Assembly (NCBI RefSeq): GCF_001690685.1
Contig: NZ_LZGL01000017.1
Coordinates: forward strand, 124,001 to 188,000
Length of the DNA stretch: 64,000 nucleotides
Direction of reading: 5' to 3'
From: Gilliamella sp. wkB112
GTDB taxonomy: Bacteria; Pseudomonadota; Gammaproteobacteria; Enterobacterales; Orbaceae
Shown here: positions 27,707-36,743 of the stretch, piece after piece
Numbering within the stretch: position 1 is the stretch's first letter
Layout of the letters: each line of letters opens with the position of its first letter
The notes under the pieces: generated by a model
Database searches by the model: none
Told to the model about the DNA's origin: nothing
The model's input: only the letters and a program-made list of their open reading frames with translations
Translations under genes and position numbers: made by a program

Positions 27707-29271
27707 CTAAGGATAGACGCAAACCCCGAGGATGCTGTTGAAGGGGTTGTAGCTTTGAACCTCGCCGCTGAGCGAGTAGACATCAAACTGGTTCGAACCG
27801 TCGCTGTCGCTTGTCCAGTATGTGTCGTAGGTGAAGCCGGCAGCGGGATAATTGAAAAGGTCGCCCCATTCGGGGAACAAACCCGCACCAATATTACGTT
27901 GGTAATAATTACCATCTGATGACGGCGTGGCGCCCACTGCTCCAGAACGCACAGCGTTAGTTAAGTCTTTGACCTGCGGCAGACGATATCCACCACCTAA
28001 ATTGCGACACCAGGATGATTGGTTAAAAGCATTAGCACGTTTCTCTCCGCGGTTAACGAACCAACGCTTTAATACAAAACCATATTTTAATACCGCTTTA
28101 TTATTACTATCATAACCGACTAGCTCAAATTGCTGCGGCAATGTAGGAGTAGCGACTCTACCTGGTGAGTCTGAATTAATTTGGGCTTCTGTTGCTGCCG
28201 GACCGGTGAGGGTGACACGCACCGAAGAGGCTCCATCAGGGTTAAAACTACCATCATTAGGTGGGCTCAGCGTCATAGTGGCAGTAATACCCCCCTGAGT
28301 AACGGCTGGCCAAGTTAATGTTGAGGCATCAATACCCCCTGCCAATAAATCAAAACGCAGATTATTAGCCCCGGTAGTAGGGAAGTTACGACTGTAACTT
28401 GATGACTCAGTGGATTGCGCTAGAAAGCCTTTATCTAGGCTCCAGATATCGGCAGGGCCGGCGTAGTTGGCTGTGCCAAAGGCCAGATTCGGTCTGGCGT
28501 AACAAATTTTAGGCACAGATGGACTGATATAATAAGTGGCAGTACCATCGCTGAAACTACTACTATTAGGCAGCCCATACTGGGTGATTAAACTACCACC
28601 AGTACTGGTTAACTCTACTTTATAAGGCGCTTTACAAATATCTAACCTGGCACTAGGATGCACTACTGCTAGATTGTCTTTATCGGTAATATAAACAGTT
28701 AAATGCCCCGTAGCAGTAACACCATTAGTACCCTGACCATCACCGTCATCATCACCCCAATTATTATAAGGTGCACCAATTAGATCACTTAGGTCAATTG
28801 CATTCTTTGCGGGTGGTACCATCATACCAATATCTGTAAAGCTTTGGTTTTCTTTGAGTAAGACTATTGGATTACTTGCAGTTGAAGTGTTATTTGCCGG
28901 AGTGTAAGTAGTTTGAGTCGTGCCATCAGAGATGGTAATACCTAATAAACCATCCGTAGTAGTGACTTTAGTCACTCCATTATCAAAAGTTAAATAAGGC
29001 TTACTACCATGAATCACCTGCGCCGTAGTCGCTGATAATGCTTGGGTATTTTCTGAATAGGGCAATAATATAACAACTAACCCTAAAGGTAATTTTGATA
29101 AGCCTTTTGAGATTAAACGAGGTAACTGTGATAACCACGATAAAACCGGATGACTAAGAGTAAAAATGCCCCTTGGGGGTAATGATTTAACTAAGGTATT
29201 TTTTAAAAGATTTAGAACATAAAGCTGCCAGCGCTGGTGTCTGGTGTCTGGTGTCTAATATTGTACTGCAT
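27707..29271 (-). pseudogene. Secreted adhesin-like protein, tandem paralog 3, frameshifted at the 5' end (possibly phase-variable OFF)
   Basis: The body (27707 to about 29257) is an intact frame encoding the same protein type. It carries SKLPLGLVVILLPYSENTQA, the Asp loop NNWGDDDGDGQGTNG, the C-terminal SSWCRNLGGGYRLPQVKDL, GLFPEWGD and YWTSDSD, and final CVYP. The expected start, an ATG at 29271 with AAGGGA upstream and homologous to paralog 1, is in another frame. From it translation stops after 19 codons (TAA at 29212-29214). The shift coincides with three copies of GGTGTCT at 29236-29256. With one copy the product would begin MQYNIRHQRWQLYV, closely matching paralog 1. In the body frame a TAG at 29255-29257 precedes the repeat, and the first alternative start (TTG, 29065) lies inside the signal region. 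Confidence 0.75.
29234..29256. repeat. Heptanucleotide tandem repeat (GGTGTCT)x3
   Basis: Three perfect 7-bp units at 29236, 29243 and 29250, with a further CT at the left edge. It lies within the first codons of paralog 3. Each unit gained or lost shifts the frame, because 7 is not a multiple of 3. One or four copies would restore it. Confidence 0.9.
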
Positions 29272-29364
29272 AGCGTCCCTTCCGTCAAGTATACTTATGT
29301 TTTATTTAAACTTTTTATATCTAATTGATTATATACTAAGCTAAATTCATTTTTAATTTTTAAA

Positions 29365-29370
29365 ATTATA
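29365..29370 (-). promoter_or_regulatory. Candidate -10 (TATAAT) of paralog 3
   Basis: Minus-strand TATAAT about 95 bases upstream of the ATG at 29271, in the same relative place as in paralog 1. Confidence 0.5.
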
Positions 29371-29413
29371 ATAGTATGAAAAAAATTTAACTACTGTTTT
29401 AATCTAACAATTT

Positions 29414-29428
29414 GTAAAGAATTGTAAA
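29414..29428. promoter_or_regulatory. CpxR-like box upstream of paralog 3
   Basis: GTAAA-GAATT-GTAAA, 143 bases before the start. Homology between the units fades shortly beyond this, at the end of yhbP. Confidence 0.55.
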
Positions 29429-29459
29429 GAGAAGCAAATTTACCCCTAATTATAGTGAT

Positions 29460-29912
29460 TTAATAATTACCATCTACGATATCTCTCTGCCAGTGGATTT
29501 TATGGGCAAAACCAATAACGTTATTGGTCATTTTAATTTGTTGTAATTGCAATGACCAAATAGGCGCTTTAATAATTCTGGCAAATGGAAAGGCTTGATA
29601 ATACTGTTGATAAGCAGCTTCGGCTGCTTCGCCTGCCAGTTGACTGGCTTTAGCTTGAAATTGGATCCCTTTAATTTGCGCTACCGTTTTGGGCGTAAGG
29701 CAAATAGTCCCCGCCACCATAGGATTATTTAGCATCGCTTCTGCATGTTTAGTTTTTAATTCCGATAGTAGATATAAATTTAGTAAATCTTGGTCAAATA
29801 CATAAAAAGCATTACATGCCCATGGCAGCTGATTCGGCAATACGACATTTAGTGAAAGTACATGCTGTTGTTGTATAAATTTGCTGATTTTGGGATTTAG
29901 TTGCATATGCAT
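29460..29912 (-). CDS. yhbP: YhbP/UPF0306 family flavin-binding-like protein
   Basis: A small split-barrel (pyridoxamine-phosphate-oxidase-like) protein similar along its length to E. coli YhbP. Shared blocks are QQHVLSL, CNAFYVFDQDLLNLYLL, LKTKHAEAMLNNPMVAGTI, KTVAQIKGIQFQ, FPFARIIKAPIWSLQL and GFAHKIHWQRD. The activity is unknown; flavin binding is a family expectation. ATGs at 29912 and 29906 are both possible. It lies 13 bases downstream of the ubiX-like gene, probably in the same operon. Confidence 0.88.
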   Translation of the reverse strand: MHMQLNPKISKFIQQQHVLSLNVVLPNQLPWACNAFYVFDQDLLNLYLLSELKTKHAEAMLNNPMVAGTICLTPKTVAQIKGIQFQAKASQLAGEAAEAAYQQYYQAFPFARIIKAPIWSLQLQQIKMTNNVIGFAHKIHWQRDIVDGNY

Positions 29913-29924
29913 ATTTGTTAATAA

Positions 29925-30518
29925 CTAGACAAGTTTACGGTGTAAATGCAGGTCTTCACCCCAACGAGGCAATGACGGAATATCAATATCAAATAGATCT
30001 AATGCTCTAGCCACACTATGAGTGATCATATCATCAACAGTATCAATGTGTTGATAGAGGGCCGGAACCGGTGGAAAAACGATCCCACCCATTAAGGTTA
30101 CCGCTTCCATATTTTTTATGTGACCTAAATGCAGTGGCGCTTCGCGCACCATTAACACCAACCGTCGCCGCTCTTTTAACACCACATCCGCAGCACGAGT
30201 TAACAAGTTATCGGATAAACCATTGGCTATAGCCGCCAATGATCGCATCGAGCATGGTGCAATCAGCATACCCATGGTTTTAAATGAGCCACTGGCAATG
30301 GCTTCACCAATGTTGTTAATGGAGTAGACTTTATCGGCAAGTGCTTCAATTTGTGCCAGGCTTAGGTGTGGCACTTCATAAGATCGGGTTAATTGTGCCG
30401 CTTTGGAAATCACTAAATGTGTTTCAATATTTAAAGGTTGTAACAGCTCTAAGGCTTTAATGCCATAAGCAAATCCTGTTGCGCCACTAATACCAATTAT
30501 GATCCGTTGCTGTGCCAT
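29925..30518 (-). CDS. UbiX-family flavin prenyltransferase (LpdB/EcdB-like)
   Basis: Makes prenylated FMN, the cofactor required by UbiD-type decarboxylases. Motifs: [21 protein letters not shown] (FMN site), [61 protein letters not shown] and [12 protein letters not shown]. Standard length at 197 residues. It is 14 bases downstream of the UbiD-like gene with a GGAATT ribosome site, so they are translated as a pair. The pairing suggests a dedicated cofactor supply rather than ubiquinone synthesis. Confidence 0.93.
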   Translation of the reverse strand: MAQQRIIIGISGATGFAYGIKALELLQPLNIETHLVISKAAQLTRSYEVPHLSLAQIEALADKVYSINNIGEAIASGSFKTMGMLIAPCSMRSLAAIANGLSDNLLTRAADVVLKERRRLVLMVREAPLHLGHIKNMEAVTLMGGIVFPPVPALYQHIDTVDDMITHSVARALDLFDIDIPSLPRWGEDLHLHRKLV

Positions 30519-30532
30519 GTTAATTCCTATAA

Positions 30533-32011
30533 TTATTTGAAGTTAGGTAAAAAACGTTTTACGTCAACTTCTTTAAAACGTGCGCGTACGAATTGTTCTT
30601 TTAGATTAAAAGGCACGGTGCAGTCAAAAATAACTTTGGCCGAGCTTCCAAATTGCCTGATGAATGGACTATATTCGGAGCGTTGTGATGGATCGAGTGG
30701 ATGGCATCTTACTCCTGAAATTGTTGAAATATCAATATCACCCTGAAAACGAGTATTCATAGCCCAAAGTACGTCATCGGTATCATAGATATCGACATCT
30801 TCGTCTACCAATATCACATGCTTTAATTCTGAAAAAGCAGCAAATGCCAAAATCGCAGCCTGTTTATGCTTGCCTTCATCAGAAGGAACCGATTTTTTAA
30901 ATTGTAGTATGGCTAAATATTTACCTCCGCCTGAGCGATGAGCGTAAACATTTTGTAGCTTACCTGGCATAGCGGCTTCGACCATTTGTAAAATACTGGC
31001 TTCGGTTGGAATACCGGCCATATTAACATGCTCTTCGCTTGGGCCAATGCAGGTTTGATAAATCGGATTTTTGCGGTAAGTAACCGCTTTAACTTTTATT
31101 ACTGGCAGTGATTTATTGGCAGGCCCGGTATAACCAGGGAATTCCGGCATAGCTTTACCGGTATGGGAATTTTGATCTTCCTCTACCCGAACATTAGGTA
31201 AAATTTCACCTTCTATAACCACTTCCGCATTGGCAATGGCTTTAGCATTAACGGTTAAGCAATCAACTAATTCAACTGCCCTACCGCGAATGCCACCCGC
31301 TATGGATAATTCGTCAAAACCGAGTGGTGTAGTTGGTGGTTCAAAGCAGGCAGATATTTCAATCACCGGATCAACGCCAATGCTGATCGAAACAGGTAAT
31401 GGTTTACCCATTTTTTCAGCTTTTTCCCGAAACACATCAATATGCCGCCCGGGAACAAAATAGATCGAAATTTCATCTTTACTTTGGTAACACATTCGGT
31501 GAATGGTTACGTCACTTTCACCAGTTTCCGGATCACTAGCATATAACATGCCAAGGGTAATATAAGGGCCGGCATCTTCTTCGGTATTAGTTGGAGCCGG
31601 AACTAATTTACGTATATCAAAATCCGGATCGCTAGCTTTATGAACAACTTGCTGGCAAACAGCTTGTTCACGAGCAATAGTAATAGGTGAGATTGGATTG
31701 GCAATGGCATCTTTTAATAAAAAGGCTAATCTATTAGGTGCACAACCGAATAGATGAGCGACTCGTTCACGGGAAGCAAGTAAACCAATTAGTACCTTAA
31801 ATTCATCAAAACCTTGTACTTTATTAAAAATCATCGCTGGACCAATTCGGGTTGGTCTTTTTACGGTTCCGCCTGCACCCACATAACGATAAACCCCCGC
31901 CAATTCAGCCATTGGGTCGACAGGAGTATCAGTGGTAACTAATTGCTCGGGAATTTGCTCAAGTTGTTTGATTGCATCACGTAAATCATATGAGCCTGTT
32001 GGATTTGCCAT
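30533..32011 (-). CDS. UbiD-family hydroxyarylic acid (gallate/protocatechuate-type) decarboxylase, LpdC-like
   Basis: A prenyl-FMN-dependent nonoxidative decarboxylase of 492 residues. It resembles LpdC, the Lactobacillus plantarum gallate decarboxylase, more than UbiD of ubiquinone synthesis. Evidence is the N-terminal [41 protein letters not shown], the UbiD-family [51 protein letters not shown] and [22 protein letters not shown]. Expected cofactor-site Arg and the catalytic Glu region (PSEEHV) are present. No small LpdD-type subunit gene is seen nearby. The substrate is inferred to be a dietary phenolic acid. Confidence 0.88.
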   Translation of the reverse strand: MANPTGSYDLRDAIKQLEQIPEQLVTTDTPVDPMAELAGVYRYVGAGGTVKRPTRIGPAMIFNKVQGFDEFKVLIGLLASRERVAHLFGCAPNRLAFLLKDAIANPISPITIAREQAVCQQVVHKASDPDFDIRKLVPAPTNTEEDAGPYITLGMLYASDPETGESDVTIHRMCYQSKDEISIYFVPGRHIDVFREKAEKMGKPLPVSISIGVDPVIEISACFEPPTTPLGFDELSIAGGIRGRAVELVDCLTVNAKAIANAEVVIEGEILPNVRVEEDQNSHTGKAMPEFPGYTGPANKSLPVIKVKAVTYRKNPIYQTCIGPSEEHVNMAGIPTEASILQMVEAAMPGKLQNVYAHRSGGGKYLAILQFKKSVPSDEGKHKQAAILAFAAFSELKHVILVDEDVDIYDTDDVLWAMNTRFQGDIDISTISGVRCHPLDPSQRSEYSPFIRQFGSSAKVIFDCTVPFNLKEQFVRARFKEVDVKRFLPNFK

Positions 32012-32290
32012 AATAACACCTACTATTTATATAACACTATTAACTTACAACTTGTAGCCATAACCAAGTTGAATATGATGGTTATTAATTTCAAAAGCTG
32101 ATTTCAAATAAACCAATTCTAGTAATAATACTGTGATAAATAACAGCTTTCAAGCAACGATGAAATAGTTACATTAAATCTAATCACCATACTACAACAT
32201 AGCAGATAAAATTATTTTATTATTAATGTTGGACTTTAATTTGATTGGATAATAGAAATGGAAAATAACCTACTAATTTAATGTATAATC
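32012..32290. other. Intergenic region upstream of the decarboxylase operon
   Basis: AT-rich, with an imperfect hairpin (ATAACCA 32061-32067 with TGGTTAT 32080-32086). It probably holds the ubiD-ubiX promoter. I see no ORF and no adjacent aromatic-responsive regulator gene. Confidence 0.4.
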
Positions 32291-32318
32291 TTACAACTAA
32301 CCTCCCTGTTAGTTGTAA
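32291..32318 (-). terminator. Hairpin after the DUF4432 gene
   Basis: A perfect 11-bp stem, ttacaactaac/gttagttgtaa, with a 6-nt loop, nine bases past the stop. T run absent. Confidence 0.6.
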
Positions 32319-32326
32319 TACCAAAT

Positions 32327-33535
32327 TTATTCTTTAGCCATAGGTTGATCGACAACTTTGGTTTCTTGATTTCCTTGAATAGTTTTAATCTCATCAGCAT
32401 ATTTAGCTACTGCATCTTTACTAGAGAGCAAACTATAAGTAAGAGTAAATTGCGTACTTTGTCCCGGTTCTAAATGACGCACACGTTTTTGTTCACGTTC
32501 TATTGTGACAGGATACGCAAAACTTGTTCCTGGCTCTAAACCTGTTACATAACCTTGTTTAAGGGTATCTGTGTTTTTCCACAATGACAAGACAGGGAGT
32601 TCGTTTGTATTAAAGGCTATACCCGCGGCTTTATCACCAGCCTTGTTGGTTACCATAACTTGAGTATTGCCCTTTGCATCGGCAAATGGATAAACATTAA
32701 AGACCATTTCATCAAAGTCTTTGGTAGGTCCTAAATAAGTTTGCCACGTTTTTAATCCATCTTTAGCATAATCATTAAATGGTGAGATTTCTTTTACTGG
32801 AGCTACAAATTTTGCGCCCTCTTCTAAAATTGGCGTACCAAAATTGCTGTGGTAAATTATTTGATAATCACGAGTATAGTCACTGTTATTAGTGACAACG
32901 TCGTGTACGGTAAAATATTTAGTACTTGGAATATAGCTTAATGATACCGATGTTTCTAAATTACTTTTTTTGAATGTATTTTCTTTAATTAAACCTTTGA
33001 TGGTGATGGTGTAAGGGGCTTTATCTGATACATCTACAATTAATTTTGATACCGGTGTATTTTGTGCACGCCCATGCAAAGTATACATCATACCATCCGC
33101 TTGAACTGCATGCCCTGTCCACTCAAATCCACAACGCACCATCATTTCATTAAAGCCATCCAACCAACCGATACCACCACGACTTTCTAAATTAATGAAT
33201 TTAGGATTTACCACTTCATTAACAGGTGAATCCCACCCCATGCGAATGCCATCGCCAACTACTGATAAAATACCTAATCCGCGAGTAGGGATCAATTTTA
33301 TAGTTAAATTGTCGCTAGCAATGGTTAATACCTCTGAACCATCTTGTTTACCACCCTTAAGAACCGTATTTTGAATGGTAAATTTTTCATTTTTTATGCC
33401 TACATCTTTACTAGACAGAGACCAGTTACCTTTATTAATACCTTTTTCATTATCTGTTAATACAAACTCTTTTGCATTGGCAGTATAAGACGTCAAACTT
33501 AATATTATAGCTAATGAAATAATTTTAACTTTCAT
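32327..33535 (-). CDS. Exported DUF4432 / aldose 1-epimerase-like protein
   Basis: A cleavable signal peptide (MKVKIISLAIILSLTSYTANA) is followed by a galactose-mutarotase-like beta-sandwich of the DUF4432 type. Blocks are LTIKLIPTRGLGILSVVGDGIRMGWDSP, GGIGWLDGFNEMMVRCGFEWTGH, YTLHGRAQNTPVSKL, YHSNFGTPILEEGA and VTGLEPGTSFAYP. A periplasmic sugar epimerase or binding role is inferred. Most relatives I know of are cytoplasmic, so export is notable. GAGGAA precedes the ATG. No sugar transport gene is adjacent. Confidence 0.82.
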   Translation of the reverse strand: MKVKIISLAIILSLTSYTANAKEFVLTDNEKGINKGNWSLSSKDVGIKNEKFTIQNTVLKGGKQDGSEVLTIASDNLTIKLIPTRGLGILSVVGDGIRMGWDSPVNEVVNPKFINLESRGGIGWLDGFNEMMVRCGFEWTGHAVQADGMMYTLHGRAQNTPVSKLIVDVSDKAPYTITIKGLIKENTFKKSNLETSVSLSYIPSTKYFTVHDVVTNNSDYTRDYQIIYHSNFGTPILEEGAKFVAPVKEISPFNDYAKDGLKTWQTYLGPTKDFDEMVFNVYPFADAKGNTQVMVTNKAGDKAAGIAFNTNELPVLSLWKNTDTLKQGYVTGLEPGTSFAYPVTIEREQKRVRHLEPGQSTQFTLTYSLLSSKDAVAKYADEIKTIQGNQETKVVDQPMAKE

Positions 33536-33707
33536 ATTGATTCCTCATAAGTTAGTTAATGAACCTGAATCGTTTCAGTTAATATGTCATAACTATCTAA
33601 TATCATCAAAAGAAAATCACCAGAAATGCGAACTCATTCACACTTTTTATCTAACCGTAGGAGTAACAAGAGGCTTATATCAATATTGACTTAATCAATT
33701 TATAGAT

Positions 33708-34286
33708 TTAATGATCGGCTCTGATCTTGCCGGCCTTCCAGTGCTTACGACAAACAGAGTGGTATTCGCTATCACCGATATGAATGGGATTACCAGATTT
33801 AACAATTTGGCCATCGGGCCCTTGTAATAAGTTCATGGTGGCTTTTTTGCCACACCAGCAAACGGTTTTTAGTTCCCTAAAATTATCAGCGAGTTCTAAT
33901 AAAGTTTTAGACGCTTCAAATAAGTGCCCCATGTAATCAGTTTTTAAGCCAAAAAACATGATTGGCACATCATAATCATCACAAGCGTCCGACAATTTCC
34001 AGATAGTTTTTTTAGTTAAAAAATGGCTTTCATCGACAAGCACACAGGCATAATTATTTTTTTCGATATGGGCGATGATTGCATCCACACTATCGTCATC
34101 TAATAACATCGCCTTTTTACGTAAACCTAAGCGCGAAACTATCTCGGTATCGGAGTGTCGGGTATCAACCGAAGATTTAAGTAATAAGGTTTGCATATTA
34201 TTTCTTAAATAATTATGGTCGATTTGTAATAATTCGGTGGATTTTCCGGCATTCATAACCGCGTAGATAAAATACATTTTAGACAC
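33708..34286 (-). CDS. tdk: Thymidine kinase (type II, zinc-containing)
   Basis: Phosphorylates thymidine in the salvage pathway. P-loop AVMNAGKST, lid region DTRHSDTEIVSRLG, VLVDESHFLTKKTI (Walker B and catalytic Glu), LKTDYMGHLFEASKTLLELAD, and zinc ligands in CWCGKKA and CRKHW. Length is 192 residues. The start is a GTG at 34286 (SKMYFIYAVMNAGK), which lines up with E. coli Tdk; an ATG three codons later is the alternative. Confidence 0.95.
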   Translation of the reverse strand: MSKMYFIYAVMNAGKSTELLQIDHNYLRNNMQTLLLKSSVDTRHSDTEIVSRLGLRKKAMLLDDDSVDAIIAHIEKNNYACVLVDESHFLTKKTIWKLSDACDDYDVPIMFFGLKTDYMGHLFEASKTLLELADNFRELKTVCWCGKKATMNLLQGPDGQIVKSGNPIHIGDSEYHSVCRKHWKAGKIRADH

Positions 34287-34339
34287 AATAAGATTCTCAA
34301 AAATAAAACAGATAGATAAAAAAGTTTAATTCCAATAAT

Positions 34340-34372
34340 AAAAAAGGTAAGTTAAATAACCTACCTTTTTTT
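34340..34372 (-). terminator. Rho-independent terminator after gpmA
   Basis: A stem, aaaaaggta/taccttttt, with inner gtt/aac pairing and T-rich tail on both strands. Confidence 0.75.
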
Positions 34373-34388
34373 ACAACTTAAAAGTTGA

Positions 34389-35141
34389 TTATTTGGCTTT
34401 ACCTTGGTTAGCAACAGCTGCTTGTTTAGCGGCAATTTCATCAGCATTACCTAAGTAATAATGTTTGATCACTTTCATGTTGTCATCAAATTCATACACT
34501 AATGGCACACCAGTTGGAATATTTAGTTCGATAATGTCATCATCACTGATATTATCTAGATGTTTAACTAAAGCACGCAGTGAGTTACCGTGAGCTGCAA
34601 TAATAACTCGCTCACCTTTAGCAACACGTGGTGCAATAGTTGATTGCCAGTAAGGAAGTACACGTTTAATAGTTAACGCTAAACTTTCAGTTAGTGGTAA
34701 TTCTGATTCTGGTAAATTGCTATAACGAGAATCATGGCCCGGGAAGCGTTCATCAGATTTTTCTAGTGCTGGTGGTGTAATGGCAAAACCACGGCGCCAT
34801 AGTTTAACTTGTTCATCACCATATTTGGCTGCAGTTTCGGCTTTATTTAATCCTTGTAACGCACCATAATGACGTTCGTTTAATTTCCAGCATTTTTCAA
34901 CTGGTAACCATGCTTGATCTACTTCATCTAACACATGCCATAAAGTATGAATGGCACGTTTTAAAACTGATGTATAAGCGAAATCGAACTGAAAACCTTC
35001 TTGTTTAAGTAATTTACCCGCTTCCGCGGCTTCTTTATTACCTTTGTCGGAAAGATCAACATCAGTCCAACCACAAAAACGATTTTCTTGATTCCAAACA
35101 CTTTCCCCATGTCGAATCAAAACTAATTTTTTTACTGCCAT
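34389..35141 (-). CDS. gpmA: 2,3-bisphosphoglycerate-dependent phosphoglycerate mutase
   Basis: Interconverts 3- and 2-phosphoglycerate in glycolysis. The phospho-His is in [26 protein letters not shown] and the second His in [32 protein letters not shown] and [11 protein letters not shown] match the dPGM family. It is 250 residues, full length. An AAGGAG ribosome site precedes the ATG. Confidence 0.97.
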   Translation of the reverse strand: MAVKKLVLIRHGESVWNQENRFCGWTDVDLSDKGNKEAAEAGKLLKQEGFQFDFAYTSVLKRAIHTLWHVLDEVDQAWLPVEKCWKLNERHYGALQGLNKAETAAKYGDEQVKLWRRGFAITPPALEKSDERFPGHDSRYSNLPESELPLTESLALTIKRVLPYWQSTIAPRVAKGERVIIAAHGNSLRALVKHLDNISDDDIIELNIPTGVPLVYEFDDNMKVIKHYYLGNADEIAAKQAAVANQGKAK

Positions 35142-35214
35142 GAATATAACTCCTTGGTTACGTAGAATAAAACTATTTAATATATTTTATATATCATAAC
35201 GTTGTTTATCATAA

Positions 35215-35246
35215 TAATGCACGGTAAATTAGCCGTGCATTATTTA
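35215..35246 (-). terminator. Hairpin after nlpD
   Basis: A 10-bp stem, taatgcacgg/ccgtgcatta, with an 8-nt loop, about 35 bases past the nlpD stop. Confidence 0.6.
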
Positions 35247-35282
35247 TTGTTTGGCTCACATTATGTGAGTACCAAACTGTTA

Positions 35283-36368
35283 TTAATTAGATAAGTATTT
35301 TAATGGATCGACTGACTGCGCTTTATAACGAATTTCAAAATGCAATCTTACTGATGAAGTTCCTGTAGCGCCCATAGTAGCGATTTGTTCACCTGCGCGT
35401 ACTGATTGTTGCTCTTTCACTAAAATTGATTGGTTATGAGCATAAGCAGTTAAATAGTCATCATTATGTTTGATGATAATTAAATTACCATAACCCGGTA
35501 ACGCATTACCTGAGTATACTACGCGACCATCTGCCGCCGCCATAATTTTGTCACCTAATGAACCAGAAATATCAATACCTTTGCTAGCGTTAGAGAATTT
35601 TTCAATAATCTTACCTTTAGCTGGCCATTGCCAAGAAATACTAGCAGAGTTAGAAGCTTTAGGCGTTTCTGGAATTGGCGTTACTTTCGTTGTTTCAGTG
35701 ACAGATTCATCGACTGGTTCGGTCACGGTTTCGGTAGTTTGCGTAGTTTTTGGTGGTTGCGTCTTACTTGAAGTAGTTGTTGTAGTAGTCGTTGTGGTGG
35801 TCATGACTGGTTTAACATGTGTCTGAGCAGATGTTGTTGACGACGTAGACTCACTACTAGAACTTTTAGCCGTAGCAGTATGCCCCGTAGTAGTCTTTTC
35901 AGTAACAACTACAGTTGTACCACCACTAACATCTAAGACTTGACCAACATTAACGGCATAAGGTTCTTTGATATTATTTTTTGCAGCTAATGAGCGATAA
36001 TCATTGCCGGTCACCCAAGCTATATAATATAAGGTATCTCCACGTTTAACGGTGTAAGTATCGCCTTGATAACCACCTTTAGGTATTTCACCATAATTGC
36101 GGTTATAAACATTATGTTCTTTAGTAGTTACCGTGTTACTGCTACTAGCTGTGGCTGGTGCAGAGGTAGAATTTGATAAAGTTTGTGGTGCTGAATAAAC
36201 TGCTGGCGAAGTAGTGATCTTAGCTCCAGTTGAGATATTAGCTGGTGGTTTAGTGTAAACAGTTGAACCACCTGATGAATCTGAAATATCTTCAATTTCA
36301 GCAGAATCCGTTTGAGTACACGCTGCAATCATCAAACTTAAACAACTTAATGCGAGAATTTTTTTCAA
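35283..36368 (-). CDS. nlpD: NlpD-type murein hydrolase activator lipoprotein (LysM + degenerate LytM/M23)
   Basis: Activates the amidase that splits septal peptidoglycan. Domains: lipoprotein signal with lipobox IAAC (Cys16), Ser/Thr linker, LysM (about residues 103-147, YTVKRGDTLYYIAWVTGNDY), a long Thr/Ser-rich linker with a run of ten Thr, and a C-terminal M23 domain (about 245-360). The M23 zinc ligands are degenerate (KGIDISG in place of HxxxD; AYAHN and LHFEIR retained), as in NlpD/EnvC activators. The start codon is a TTG (36368) with AGGTG seven bases before. Not followed by rpoS as it is in E. coli. Confidence 0.9.
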   Translation of the reverse strand: MKKILALSCLSLMIAACTQTDSAEIEDISDSSGGSTVYTKPPANISTGAKITTSPAVYSAPQTLSNSTSAPATASSSNTVTTKEHNVYNRNYGEIPKGGYQGDTYTVKRGDTLYYIAWVTGNDYRSLAAKNNIKEPYAVNVGQVLDVSGGTTVVVTEKTTTGHTATAKSSSSESTSSTTSAQTHVKPVMTTTTTTTTTTSSKTQPPKTTQTTETVTEPVDESVTETTKVTPIPETPKASNSASISWQWPAKGKIIEKFSNASKGIDISGSLGDKIMAAADGRVVYSGNALPGYGNLIIIKHNDDYLTAYAHNQSILVKEQQSVRAGEQIATMGATGTSSVRLHFEIRYKAQSVDPLKYLSN

Positions 36369-36743
36369 AGCAACACCTATATATTAGTAATTATTTTCCC
36401 TAACGCACATTTTATCGCTTTTACAATAAAAAGCTATTATATTGATTATTTATATAATAAATCAATATAATTACGCTGGAAATAACTAATTTCCTATGCG
36501 AGTTTCCATGTTTTAATCATCTTAGCTTATAGTTGCTAATTGGCTGTTAAAATAGATTAAGACTAATTGTCTTAGTTAGCTATCAAAATCGCAATCAGAT
36601 ATCTCTTATTTCTTATTAAAACTGATTATATGATGAATAATTAATATGCTTCATCAGAATTTATTTTGAATGTAGAAAGTATATACAATAAAATACTCCA
36701 CCGTATAGTATATTTTATAAAAATTTAACGTGACTAAAAAATA
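36369..36743. other. Intergenic region between divergent nlpD and rsmI
   Basis: 375 bp of AT-rich DNA with short repeated tracts (GACTAATTGTCTTAGTTAG). It must hold both promoters. No ORF or known RNA motif recognised. Confidence 0.4.

Noticed and set aside
27707-29065. Third paralog as a normal gene starting at TTG 29065
   Set aside because: That start lies inside the signal-peptide core, has no ribosome site, and the homologous coding sequence continues upstream to the frameshift.
23748-29271. Tandem paralogs as autotransporters or inverse autotransporters
   Set aside because: No C-terminal beta-barrel or passenger repeats. The proteins end in a compact Cys-containing domain.
35548-35826. 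Val-rich open frame antisense to the nlpD linker
   Set aside because: Produced by the Thr-rich repeat read backwards.
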